The notes below the pieces were generated by a model. That model was given only the letters and a program-made list of their open reading frames with translations, made no database searches and was not told where the DNA came from. This document shows positions 20,047-28,333 of a stretch of 64,000 nucleotides of DNA, one piece after another. Both the position numbers and the translations under genes were made by a program. Positions within the stretch are counted from its first letter, which is position 1. Each line of letters begins with the position of its first letter. The stretch comes from Armatimonadota bacterium (GTDB lineage Bacteria; Sysuimicrobiota; Sysuimicrobiia; Sysuimicrobiales; Sysuimicrobiaceae): positions 124,001 to 188,000 of the forward strand of contig JAVKGW010000002.1 of assembly GCA_031460175.1 (NCBI GenBank), written 5' to 3'.

Positions 20047-20514
20047 CTATCGCTCCCCCTGGGCCGAGCGGATCGCGCGCAGGGCCAGCAGCCCCCCGCC
20101 GACCACGATGCAGGTGTCCGCCAGGTTGAAGACGGGCCAGTAGGGGAGCTCGATGAAGTCCACCACGAAGCCCCACCGCACCCGGTCCAGGAGGTTTCCC
20201 ACCGCTCCCCCCAGCACGAGCCCCAACCCCACCAGGACCACCCGATCCGCGGCCCACCGGTCCCGGTGGAAGGCGAACAGGAGGAAGGCGGTGAGGGCCG
20301 CGAGCACGCCCACCAGGGCATTGGCACCGCCCAGGAGGCCGAAGGCGATGCCCGTGTTCCGGTGGAGGGTGATGCGCAGCAGCGGGGGAAGGACGGGGAA
20401 GGTCTCTCCGAAGGAGAGGGTCCGCATCACCGCGTGCTTCGCCACCTGATCCAGGAGGACCACCAGGATGGCCAGCGTCGCGAGGAGCGCGGCCCCGCCC
20501 CGGCCCCGCTTCAT
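20047..20514 (-). CDS. lspA: lipoprotein signal peptidase (signal peptidase II)
   Basis: This 155-residue membrane aspartyl protease cleaves prolipoproteins ahead of the lipid-modified cysteine. Four membrane helices are visible. The catalytic Asp residues lie in GGAVGNLLDRVRWGFVVDFI and in FNLADTCIVVG. It starts at ATG 20514, overlapping the stop of the upstream TraR/DksA-like gene. Confidence 0.95.
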   Translation of the reverse strand: MKRGRGGAALLATLAILVVLLDQVAKHAVMRTLSFGETFPVLPPLLRITLHRNTGIAFGLLGGANALVGVLAALTAFLLFAFHRDRWAADRVVLVGLGLVLGGAVGNLLDRVRWGFVVDFIELPYWPVFNLADTCIVVGGGLLALRAIRSAQGER

Positions 20515-21143
20515 GCCCAGCGGGCTTGATGCCGCTCCCGTTCCTCCTCGGTCTTGCACCGGATGCATAGTCTCGCGAACGGGAGAGCGCGCAACCGCTC
20601 CACGTCGATGGGCTCCCCGCATCGCTCGCACATGCCGTACTGCCCGGCATCCAGCTTGCGGAGGGCATCCTCCACCATCCGGAGCATGCCCTGGACGGAG
20701 GTCTCCAGGGCAAACCCCTTCTCCCGCTCCACCGCCTCCGCGGCCACGTCCCCGTAGTCGTCCTCCGAGGACTGCTCCACCAAGCCCAGCTCCTCCACCT
20801 GCCGGAGTTGCCGGTCCATGGCGGCCAGCTCCCGGAGGAGGCGATCCCGCTCCGCCAGCAGCATCGCCCGGAACTCCGGGTAGTCGCGCTCCGTGATGGG
20901 CTGGGCGGTCCATCGGGTCTCGGCTCCTGCCGCGGACATCCGCGGGCTTCCCCCGGGGGAAGTCTCTGCAGGCTGTAGTTGGGGCGATGCGACCTCCCCG
21001 GAGATCGCGGGAGCCGCTTTCGCTCCGGCTTCCGGGGTGACCAGCCGCCTCCGGCGGAGCACCATCTTCTTCGGCTTCCCCGGGGACCGGCGCACGGTCT
21101 TCTTCGAGGTCCCCCTCTTCGCCACCTTCCTCGCCCTTGCCAT
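20511..21143 (-). CDS. TraR/DksA-like zinc-finger protein (YlyA-like)
   Basis: This 210-residue protein has a very basic, Ala/Lys/Arg-rich N-terminal tail of about 70 residues, a coiled-coil helical segment (residues 95-165) and a C-terminal C4 zinc finger (MCERCGEPIDVERLRALP, then CIRC). Its place between ileS and lspA matches B. subtilis ylyA, a DksA-type RNA-polymerase-binding protein. Compared with small DksA-like proteins, the basic N-terminal tail is an extra that may bind nucleic acid. The role in transcription is inferred from family and synteny. Confidence 0.87.
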   Translation of the reverse strand: MARARKVAKRGTSKKTVRRSPGKPKKMVLRRRRLVTPEAGAKAAPAISGEVASPQLQPAETSPGGSPRMSAAGAETRWTAQPITERDYPEFRAMLLAERDRLLRELAAMDRQLRQVEELGLVEQSSEDDYGDVAAEAVEREKGFALETSVQGMLRMVEDALRKLDAGQYGMCERCGEPIDVERLRALPFARLCIRCKTEEERERHQARWA

Positions 21144-21173
21144 ACAACCTCCCTGGTGTGGAATGCGGGTCCC

Positions 21174-21914
21174 CTACCGTCCCTTCTGGGAACGTGCCAC
21201 GGGCTCGTCCTCTTCCCGGCATGCGGAGAGGGCGGCGTGCACCGCGGTCCGGGCCAGGGCCAGGGTAGAGTCGATGACCGGGACCGGCCACTCAGCCGGG
21301 TCCACCACGAGAGGGATCTCGGTACATCCCAGCACGATGGCCTGAGCCCCCCGATCCACTAGCCCGAGCCCCACCCGTCGGACCCCCTCCCGTACCGCGG
21401 GCCCCAGATCTCCCGCCTTTACCGAATAGATGGCCCGATCCACGACCTCCTGTTCCTCCCCCTCCGGAACCACCACCCGGACCTCCCGCCGGGCGAAGGT
21501 CCGGTGGTAAAGGCGGGCGCGGATGGTGGCCGTGGTGGCCAGGAGCCCCGCGGCGACCAGGCCCGGGACCGCCCGGACCGCGGCCTCCGCCACCGCCTCC
21601 GTGATGTCCAGGACCGGGATCCTCACGCTGCGGCGGATGGCTTCCAGGAAATAGTGGGCCGTATTGCACGGGATCACCAAGAAGTCCGCACCCGCAGCCT
21701 CCAGCCTCCGCGCGGCCTCCACCAGCCACGGGGTAGGATCTTCCCCTCCCCCGAGAATGAACGCGGAGCGGTCCGGGATCTGCGGGTTGCTCTCCACGAG
21801 TACCCGGAGGTGGTCCTGGTCCCGTCGCGCGGGGGTGAGCTCGATGAGCTTCCGGAAGAAATCCGCGGTCGCCCGAGGGCCCATCCCCCCCAGGACCCCG
21901 ACCGTCAGCGACAT
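21174..21914 (-). CDS. aspartate/glutamate racemase family protein
   Basis: This 246-residue cofactor-independent racemase shows both catalytic cysteines: VIPCNTAHYF near residue 82 and VLGCTEIPL near residue 192. The N-terminus VGVLGGMGPRATADFF is typical of aspartate racemases, so Asp racemase is the best guess and other acidic amino acids are possible. It is inserted between ileS and the TraR/DksA-like gene in an otherwise conserved block. Confidence 0.88.
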   Translation of the reverse strand: MSLTVGVLGGMGPRATADFFRKLIELTPARRDQDHLRVLVESNPQIPDRSAFILGGGEDPTPWLVEAARRLEAAGADFLVIPCNTAHYFLEAIRRSVRIPVLDITEAVAEAAVRAVPGLVAAGLLATTATIRARLYHRTFARREVRVVVPEGEEQEVVDRAIYSVKAGDLGPAVREGVRRVGLGLVDRGAQAIVLGCTEIPLVVDPAEWPVPVIDSTLALARTAVHAALSACREEDEPVARSQKGR

Positions 21915-21994
21915 CCGTGCCTCCCCTATCCGACATTACGCGGTAACGTCCCGAGGCACCCATTTTAGCACGGGATCCGGGAGATCAATCCAGC

Positions 21995-24900
21995 CTATCC
22001 TACCGGCCGGAGGACGATCCGCACGGGGCCATGGGCCAACCGTACCTCCCGCGCAATCCCCTCCTCCCCTCGGCCCAGCTCCACCCGGACCGCCAGCACC
22101 TCCGCGGCCACGGTCTCCCGGTGGGCTCGCACCGCTTCTGCCACCTCCCCCGTGGCCTCCACCCACAGCTCGATCCGCTGGTCCACCGAAAGCCCCGCAT
22201 CCCGGCGGAGCTGCTGCACGTGGTGCACCAGTTCCCGCATCCATCCCTCCCCCACCAGCTCCGGCGTGAGGCGGGTGTCCAGGACCACCACGATCCCGGA
22301 CCCCGCCTCCGCCACGAACCCCGGCCGCTCCCGGGGCCGGATCTCCAGGTCCTCGGGTTCCAGGGTCACGGTCTCGGGTCCCAGGGCAAGGGTGACCCGC
22401 CCCTCTCGGGCCACGGCTTCTGCCTGTTCGGGTTCGAGGGCCGCGAGGGCGGAGGCGACGGCCTGCACCCTGGGTCCGAACCGGGGACCCAGACGGTCGA
22501 ACCGCGGTCTGACCTCATAGGTGACGTACGCGCTGGCCTCCCCCAGGAACCGAACCTCCTTCACGTTCAGCTCCTCCGCCACCAGGTCCACGAGCTCCGT
22601 GAGCCCCGCCAGGCGCGTGCGGGGAGCCACCACGAGGAGCGCGGGCAGGGGCTGCCGGATCCGGATGCCGGCCCGGCTGCGGGCCGCCCGACCCAGCCGC
22701 ACGAGTTCCCGCGCTTCCTCCATGACAGCTTCCAGTTCCAGATCCCGCGCATGGGGATCCGTCTCCGGCCAGTCGCACAGGTGCACGCTGAGGGGCGCCT
22801 GGGGATCCACCGCACGCACCAGGCTCTGGTACAGCGCCTCCGAGAGGAAGGGGGCGAAGGGGGCCATGAGCTTGGCCACGGTGACGAGGGCGGTGTAAAG
22901 GGTGTGGTAGGCGGCCCGCTTGTCCTCGTCGTCCTGGGACTTCCAGTACCGCCGGCGGCCGCGGCGCACGTACCAGTTGGAGAGATCCTCCACGAACGCC
23001 TCGATGGCCCGGGCCCCGTCCGTGGGGTTGTAGTTCTCCAGGGCATCCGTGACGGTCTCCACCAGATCCGCCAAGCGGGACAGCAACCACCGGTCCAGGG
23101 CGGGCCGCTCCCGGATCGGAGGAGCCGGGGTCCGGAAGGGGTCGAACCCGTCCAGGCTCGCGTACGTGGTGAAGAAGACGTGGGTGTTCCAGAGGGTGAG
23201 GAAGAACCGCCGCACCACCTCCTCCACCGCAGCCAGGCTCAGCCGCTTGGGGATCCCCGGCGGGCTTACGGAGAAGAAGAACCATCGCAGGGCATCCGCG
23301 CCGGAGCGATGGAGGATGGTCCAGGGGTCAATCACGTTGCCCCGGCTCTTGCTCATCTTCTCGCCCTTCTCGTCCAGGACGAGCTCCAAGCAGACGCAGT
23401 TCCGGAAGGCGGGTCGGTCGTAGAGCATCACCGCGATGGCGTGGAGGCTGTAGAACCACCCTCGGGTCTGGTCGATGCCCTCGCAGATGTAATCCGCGGG
23501 GAAGGACCGTTCGAAAACCTCCCGGTTCTCGAAGGGATAGTGCCACTGGGCCACGGGCATGGCCCCGGAGTCGAACCACACGTCAATCACGTCCGGCACC
23601 CGCCGCATCTTGTCCCCACACCGAGGACAGCGCAACACCACCTCGTCCACGTACGGCCGGTGCAGCTCGAACCGCTCCGGCAGCCGCACGCTCATCTCCC
23701 GGAGTTCCTGGATGCTGCCCACGCAGTGCCGGTGGTCGCAGCGCTCGCAGACCCAGATGGGGAGCGGCGTGCCCCAGTACCGCTCCCGCGAGAGGGCCCA
23801 GTCCGTCAGGTTCTCCAGCCAGTTGCCGAACCGCCCTTCCTTGATGTGCTCGGGCACCCAACGGATCTCCCGGTTGGCCCGGATCATCCGATCCCGCAGA
23901 CGGCTGGTGGCCACATGCCAGCTCATGCGGGCGTAGTAGAGGAGGGGTGTCCCGCACCGCCAGCAGAAGGGATAGGTGTGGAGGTAGGTCTCGGAACGGT
24001 ACAACAGCCCCCGATGCCGCAGGGCCTCGATGATCCCGGGATCCGCCTCCTTCACGAACCGCCCTTGCCAGGGCGGGACCTCCGCGGTGTACCGGCCGTC
24101 CGGTCCCACGGGGTGGAAGACGGGGAGGCCGTAGCGCCGGCCCAGCTCCAAATCCTCCTCCCCGTAGGCGGGGGCGATGTGCACGATCCCCGTGCCCTCC
24201 TCCGTGCTGACGAACTCCGCGGGAAGCACGGTCCAGGTGGGCTCGGAGGCCTCGTAGAACCGGAAGGGAGGTTCGTAGGCGAGCCCCACGAGCCTGGCTC
24301 CCGGAACCTCCTCCACCGCCTCGTACGGGCCCTGCAGGACCCGGTCCACGAGGTCCCGGGCCACCACCAGGATCTCGTCCCCCTGGCGGACCTTCAGGTA
24401 CGGCACGTGCGGGTGCACCGCGCAGGCGGCGTTCGCGGGCAGGGTCCAGGGGGTGGTGGTCCACACGAGGAGGGAAGTCCGGGGATCGTCCCGCAGCCGG
24501 AACCGCACGTAAATCGAGGGATCCTCCACCTCCTCGTACCCCAGGGCCACCTCGTGACTGCTCAGGGGCGTCCCGCACCGAGGGCAGTAGGGCACCACCT
24601 TATAGGCCTGGTACATGAGGCCCCGGTCCCAGAGCTGCCGGAGGATCCACCAGACCGACTCGATGTACTCGTCCGTGAAGGTGATGTAGGGATGCTCGTA
24701 ATCGAGCCAGAAGGCGATGCGCTCGCTGAGGCGCACCCACTCCTGCTCGTACCGGAACACGGAGGCCTTGCACCGCTCGTTGAAGCGGGCGATCCCGTAC
24801 GCCTCGATCTCCCGCTTGCTGTCTAACCCCAGCTCCTTTTCGACCTCGATCTCCACGGGAAGCCCGTGGGTGTCCCACCCTGCCTTGCGGGGCACGTAGT

Positions 24901-25132
24901 AGCCCCGCATGGTACGGTAGCGGGGGATCACGTCCTTGTAGGCCCGGGCGAGCACGTGGTGCACCCCCGGGAGTCCATTCGCGGTGGGCGGCCCCTCGTA
25001 GAAGGTGAATTGGGGCCGTCCTTCCCGCAGCCGGAGGCTCAGCCGAAAAACGTCCTGCTCCCGCCAGAAGGCCAGGATGCGCTCCTCCAGCTCCGGGAAG
25101 TTCACCTTGGGCGATGCCGGTGTAAATCCCAT
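21995..25132 (-). CDS. ileS: isoleucyl-tRNA synthetase
   Basis: This 1,045-residue class I aminoacyl-tRNA synthetase has the HIGH-like motif as GPPTANGLPGVHHVLARAY, the Trp-rich editing domain after it, and the KMSKS motif as EKMSKSRGN. Zinc-type cysteine pairs such as CPRCG and CWRCG are also present. The C-terminal region (residues 850 on) resembles the long bacterial/eukaryote-like IleS type. The ATG at 25132 gives the family N-terminus (MGFTPASPKVNFPELEERIL); the frame is open upstream, but that part is the leader. Expression is probably controlled by the attenuator just upstream. Confidence 0.95.
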   Translation of the reverse strand: MGFTPASPKVNFPELEERILAFWREQDVFRLSLRLREGRPQFTFYEGPPTANGLPGVHHVLARAYKDVIPRYRTMRGYYVPRKAGWDTHGLPVEIEVEKELGLDSKREIEAYGIARFNERCKASVFRYEQEWVRLSERIAFWLDYEHPYITFTDEYIESVWWILRQLWDRGLMYQAYKVVPYCPRCGTPLSSHEVALGYEEVEDPSIYVRFRLRDDPRTSLLVWTTTPWTLPANAACAVHPHVPYLKVRQGDEILVVARDLVDRVLQGPYEAVEEVPGARLVGLAYEPPFRFYEASEPTWTVLPAEFVSTEEGTGIVHIAPAYGEEDLELGRRYGLPVFHPVGPDGRYTAEVPPWQGRFVKEADPGIIEALRHRGLLYRSETYLHTYPFCWRCGTPLLYYARMSWHVATSRLRDRMIRANREIRWVPEHIKEGRFGNWLENLTDWALSRERYWGTPLPIWVCERCDHRHCVGSIQELREMSVRLPERFELHRPYVDEVVLRCPRCGDKMRRVPDVIDVWFDSGAMPVAQWHYPFENREVFERSFPADYICEGIDQTRGWFYSLHAIAVMLYDRPAFRNCVCLELVLDEKGEKMSKSRGNVIDPWTILHRSGADALRWFFFSVSPPGIPKRLSLAAVEEVVRRFFLTLWNTHVFFTTYASLDGFDPFRTPAPPIRERPALDRWLLSRLADLVETVTDALENYNPTDGARAIEAFVEDLSNWYVRRGRRRYWKSQDDEDKRAAYHTLYTALVTVAKLMAPFAPFLSEALYQSLVRAVDPQAPLSVHLCDWPETDPHARDLELEAVMEEARELVRLGRAARSRAGIRIRQPLPALLVVAPRTRLAGLTELVDLVAEELNVKEVRFLGEASAYVTYEVRPRFDRLGPRFGPRVQAVASALAALEPEQAEAVAREGRVTLALGPETVTLEPEDLEIRPRERPGFVAEAGSGIVVVLDTRLTPELVGEGWMRELVHHVQQLRRDAGLSVDQRIELWVEATGEVAEAVRAHRETVAAEVLAVRVELGRGEEGIAREVRLAHGPVRIVLRPVG

Positions 25133-25243
25133 GGCCACTCCCTCCCTGAACAAACAAAAATGCCCGCCCGGTCGGGACGGGCAATCCCCGGAACTCTCTG
25201 CGGCGCCGGAACCCGCGGTACTCCTCCCCTTCCCCGCTTTTGC
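25133..25243 (-). promoter_or_regulatory. ileS leader with terminator; T-box-like but incomplete
   Basis: Between the promoter and the ileS ATG lies a leader of about 110 bases. Its 5' part reads GGAGGAGTACCGCGGG and then GCAGAGAG, which resemble the stem I consensus of T-box leaders (GAGTA and CAGAGAG). A strong terminator hairpin follows at once. I find no convincing isoleucine specifier loop and no exact UGGN bulge. It may be a shortened or degenerate T-box, or another type of attenuator. Its place before an aminoacyl-tRNA synthetase gene favours amino-acid control. Confidence 0.5.
25152..25182 (-). terminator. intrinsic terminator / attenuator hairpin before ileS
   Basis: On the minus strand GCCCG-T-CCCG pairs with CGGGCGGGC (nine pairs with one bulged T and an AC loop). 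It is followed by ATTTTTGTTTGTT, a classical U-tract. It lies between the ileS promoter and the ileS start, so it can only serve as a regulated attenuator. Confidence 0.8.
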
Positions 25244-25248
25244 CCGGA

Positions 25249-25279
25249 ATTCTACCACGCGGTCCGGTCCGACCGTCAA
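25249..25279 (-). promoter_or_regulatory. ileS promoter
   Basis: TTGACG (25279-25274), a 19-base spacer and TAGAAT (25254-25249). Both hexamers are close to the housekeeping sigma consensus; the spacer is slightly long. Transcription would begin near 25242, just ahead of the attenuator leader. Confidence 0.7.
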
Positions 25280-25297
25280 CGCCGCGGGCCTCCCCGC

Positions 25298-27154
25298 CTA
25301 CCGTCGCCCCTCCGACCCGCCCACGCAGACCTGCAATCCCAGGACTTCCCGGCACTCGGGTGCGCGGGCCGGCCCCCGCTCCGCGGCGGGGAGGAAGGCG
25401 CTGCGGATCGCGCTCCACAGCAGGGCGGCGCCCTGGCCCCGGGTAAGATAGGGGCCCGTCGTCGAGATGCTTCCCGGAAGGCCCAGGGCCCGCAGAAGCG
25501 AGAGCGCGGAGGAGACGGAGAGGGGATACCCCAGGGTGGAATAGGAAGCCGAGCGAACCGCCAGCAGCGTCTCCAGGGCCGCGGGACTCCCGCGGGCCCG
25601 GAGGAAGTGCTCCAAGTTCTCCAGCCACTCCCGGAGGGACATTTTGCGGTCCAGGTGGAGTCCTCCCCGGAGTCGGTAGGAACCGTTGAAAAGCCCCCGC
25701 CGGAGCAGTTCCACCGCTTCCGGGTATCCGGGGTCCAGCACGTCCTCGGGGACGGGAGGTCTGGGAGCGCTGAGGCGGATGCCCGCCGCCTGGAGGGCCC
25801 GCCGGAGGGTTTGGAGGGCCTGAGAATCCTCCAGGAAAACCGTGGGAGGACGCCCCAGGGCATGGGCCAAGGCGATGGTGATCCCCGCGGCTTCCCCGAG
25901 GCTCATCTGGAGGGGCACCACCCGGGCGGAGAAGGCGGCCACGGAATCGAAGGAGGCCGCGGGAGAAACCACCAGGAGGTTGGTGAACCCGTCCGGCACG
26001 AGGCACCGGAGGGGGACTCCGTAAGGAGCGGGGATCCCGGGGAGGTAGGGAGGTTCGCCGGCGATGTAGCTCTGGCCGTCCATGGGGTACCCGCCCAGGG
26101 AGAGGGCATCCGGAAAGTCCCGGCCGTACAGCACGTCGTCCGCCCGGAGGCGGTAGCGGCCGACCAGGTGCCGGCTCTCCCGGACGTAGAGGGAAGGGGC
26201 CACGCCCAGGAGTTCTGCGGAACCGAAGAGGTCCGGAGCGATACGCCGGAGGAAACGCACCACCCTCCCCACCTCCGCCTGGGCCTGGAGGTAGGCCTGG
26301 CGGGAGCTCTCCGGATCGGTGGCGTCCACCCCAAACACCTGCAACCCCTTCACGAGGACCGTGCCGTCGTCCTGGAGGGCGAGCTCCAACCCTCGAAGGG
26401 CAAACCGCTCGGGATCGCTGGGGACGTACCGGGCCACAAGGTCGTTGAACCCCCAGATCATCCGGCCGACCCGGCCGCTCCCCATGGGGCACGGACGGCG
26501 TGGGCAGGCCCGGGATCCCACCCGCTCCCAGGAGAGGCCCCCGAGCCGGAAGATCAGGGATGCCGCCATCTGGCGCCGATCCAAGCCCGTGTCCTCCCGT
26601 CCCACCGTGAAGCGCGCACCCGCCGCAGCCGCCAGGGTGGCGAGGTCCGTGGCGTCCAGGAAGGCTGCGGCCCGCACCTCCACCGTCCCGCCCGGTGTCG
26701 CGAAGGAGGCCATTTCCAGACGGTGGGACGTTCCCTGAACACCCACCAGCCTCCACCCCAGACGGGGGACCACGGAGGCCTCGGAGAGCATGCTCCTGAG
26801 CACCTGCTCCGCCCGCTCCACGTCCAGGCCATCCCGGCTCCCGATCCTCAGCACGAACTGCGCGGTGAGACCGCCGTAGAGGGGATGCCCCCGGCGATCC
26901 CACGTCAAATCCACGGTGTTGAGCCAGCTCCGGGAGAAGACACCCCCGACCGATCCCGTAGGCTCCGCAAGCAGCACCCGAACGCCCCGGGAGGCCGCGG
27001 CCACGGCCGCGGTCACCCCTTGCGGCGTGGCCCCGTACACGAGGAGGTCCACGGTGAGGGAGCGGGGTTGCGCGGAGAGAGGGGCCGGCAGAGCCAGGAG
27101 GAGCCCCATCACAAGGCAGAAGCAGATTCTGCAGGAAGGGCTACGTTCGCGCAC
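25298..27154 (-). CDS. secreted FAD-dependent oxidoreductase with SLH-like C-terminus
   Basis: This 618-residue protein starts with a signal peptide (CRICFCLVMGLLLALPAPLSAQ). A Rossmann FAD-binding fold follows (DLLVYGATPQGVTAAVAAASRG, then LLAEPTGSVGG), typical of the FAD_oxidored family. The last 150 residues hold two stretches like S-layer homology motifs: YPEAVELLRRGLFNG ... MSLREWLENL, and a copy ending YLTRGQGAALLWSAI. The enzyme would act outside the cell, anchored to the wall or S-layer. The substrate is unknown. The gene starts at GTG 27154 behind GGGAGG and is unrelated in function to ileS downstream. Confidence 0.75.
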   Translation of the reverse strand: MRERSPSCRICFCLVMGLLLALPAPLSAQPRSLTVDLLVYGATPQGVTAAVAAASRGVRVLLAEPTGSVGGVFSRSWLNTVDLTWDRRGHPLYGGLTAQFVLRIGSRDGLDVERAEQVLRSMLSEASVVPRLGWRLVGVQGTSHRLEMASFATPGGTVEVRAAAFLDATDLATLAAAAGARFTVGREDTGLDRRQMAASLIFRLGGLSWERVGSRACPRRPCPMGSGRVGRMIWGFNDLVARYVPSDPERFALRGLELALQDDGTVLVKGLQVFGVDATDPESSRQAYLQAQAEVGRVVRFLRRIAPDLFGSAELLGVAPSLYVRESRHLVGRYRLRADDVLYGRDFPDALSLGGYPMDGQSYIAGEPPYLPGIPAPYGVPLRCLVPDGFTNLLVVSPAASFDSVAAFSARVVPLQMSLGEAAGITIALAHALGRPPTVFLEDSQALQTLRRALQAAGIRLSAPRPPVPEDVLDPGYPEAVELLRRGLFNGSYRLRGGLHLDRKMSLREWLENLEHFLRARGSPAALETLLAVRSASYSTLGYPLSVSSALSLLRALGLPGSISTTGPYLTRGQGAALLWSAIRSAFLPAAERGPARAPECREVLGLQVCVGGSEGRR

Positions 27155-27238
27155 CGACAGATCCCTCCCGTTCCGCGATCACATCCTGGCTTAACTACGT
27201 ACAGAACCGTCCAGGCTCCTGCAGGAATCGCGCTTCCC

Positions 27239-27267
27239 TTGAACTCAGGGACCTCTCCCCGTAGCAT
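27239..27267 (+). promoter_or_regulatory. promoter of the zinc dehydrogenase pair
   Basis: TTGAAC (27239-27244), a 17-base spacer and TAGCAT (27262-27267). An alternative ATG at 27266 would lie inside the -10 box, so the promoter also supports the dehydrogenase start at 27302. Confidence 0.5.
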
Positions 27268-27301
27268 GGCAGGAGAGTTGGATCAGGGGAAGCCCACCTC
27301 C

Positions 27302-28333
27302 ATGCGACAGGCCTACCTGGAAGCCCCGCGGCGGCTCGTGCTCCGGGAGGCACCGGTGCCGGAGCCGGGCCCAGGGGAGGTCGTGGTCCGGACCCGCGTC
27401 GCCCTCACCTGCGGCACGGATCTCAAAACCTACCGGCAGGGTCACCCGCGGATCCCCGTACCCGGCCCCTTCGGTCATGAGGGGGCGGGGGAGATCGCCG
27501 AGGTGGGGGAAGGGGTGGAGGGATGGCGGGTGGGCGAGCGGGTGGTGTGGCTTCCCACGGCTCCTTGCGGTGCCTGCTCCCGCTGCGAGGAGGGACGCGG
27601 CAACCTCTGCCACCGGCTCTTTGAATCCCACCGGATGGCGCTGGGGGTCTACGCGGACTACGTGCGCCTTCCCGCGGACATCGTGCGACACCACCTCTTC
27701 GTCATCCCCCCGGGGGTCCCGGAGACCGTGGCTGCGCTCCTGGAACCCCTCGCGTGTGCGGTCCGGGGTGCAAAGCGGCTGGGGACTCCCGACGACGTCC
27801 TGGTGGTGGGAGGAGGCCCCATGGGAATCCTCCTCACCCTGGTGTTGAAGGTAAACGGCGTCCGCGGCCTCACCGTGGTCGCCCGCCGTCCAAGGGGGGC
27901 CCTCTGCGCCCGGGAACTGGGAGCCGAGGTGGTGGAGGGGAGCCTCGAGGAGTGCATGGAAGCGCTGTGGATCCGACGGCCGGAGGGGTTCGAAGCCGTG
28001 GTGGAGTGCACGGGGAGACGGGAGGTCTGGGAGGAAGCGGTGCACTTGGTCCGGCCCGGCGGACGCGTGCTCCTCTTCGGGGGACTCGCCCGGAACACCC
28101 AGGTCCGATTCGACGCGGGCCGCTTACACTACGACGAGATCGCGATCACGAGCTCCTTCCACTACACCACGGAGGACGCCCTGGGGGCGTACGGGCTGTT
28201 GTCACGGGCCGCGGGGGAGCTGATCCGCCTCGTTTCCCACAGGCGGCCGCTCCAGGAGGTGGTCTCGGTCTTCGAGGAGCTGGACCGAGGCATGGACGCC
28301 CTGAAGGTGGCCCTCTTCCCGGGCGCCCCATGA
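27302..28333 (+). CDS. zinc-dependent medium-chain dehydrogenase, copy 1
   Basis: This 343-residue MDR-family protein has catalytic zinc ligands in TCGTDLKT and FGHEGAGEI, plus the Glu of LEPLACAVR. The structural-zinc cysteines lie in CGACSRCEEGRGNLC. The nucleotide-binding fold begins DDVLVVGGGPMGILL. Relatives oxidise polyols, sugars, threonine or alcohols with NAD(P), and the substrate here is not predictable. The stop overlaps the start of a second, related dehydrogenase (ATGA), so the two may act in sequence on one substrate. Confidence 0.85.
   Translation: MRQAYLEAPRRLVLREAPVPEPGPGEVVVRTRVALTCGTDLKTYRQGHPRIPVPGPFGHEGAGEIAEVGEGVEGWRVGERVVWLPTAPCGACSRCEEGRGNLCHRLFESHRMALGVYADYVRLPADIVRHHLFVIPPGVPETVAALLEPLACAVRGAKRLGTPDDVLVVGGGPMGILLTLVLKVNGVRGLTVVARRPRGALCARELGAEVVEGSLEECMEALWIRRPEGFEAVVECTGRREVWEEAVHLVRPGGRVLLFGGLARNTQVRFDAGRLHYDEIAITSSFHYTTEDALGAYGLLSRAAGELIRLVSHRRPLQEVVSVFEELDRGMDALKVALFPGAP

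Noticed and set aside
22031-24826. A 931-codon open frame on the plus strand opposite ileS
   Set aside because: It is the mirror of ileS codon bias in very GC-rich DNA. It has no family motif, and the minus frame contains all IleS motifs.
25133-25243. A complete canonical T-box riboswitch before ileS
   Set aside because: No isoleucine specifier loop and no exact UGGN bulge could be found, so only a T-box-like attenuator is claimed.
24866-27301. Long plus-strand upstream extension of the first zinc dehydrogenase frame
   Set aside because: The extension runs opposite the FAD oxidoreductase and the ileS leader. The dehydrogenase family start and promoter place the true start at 27302.
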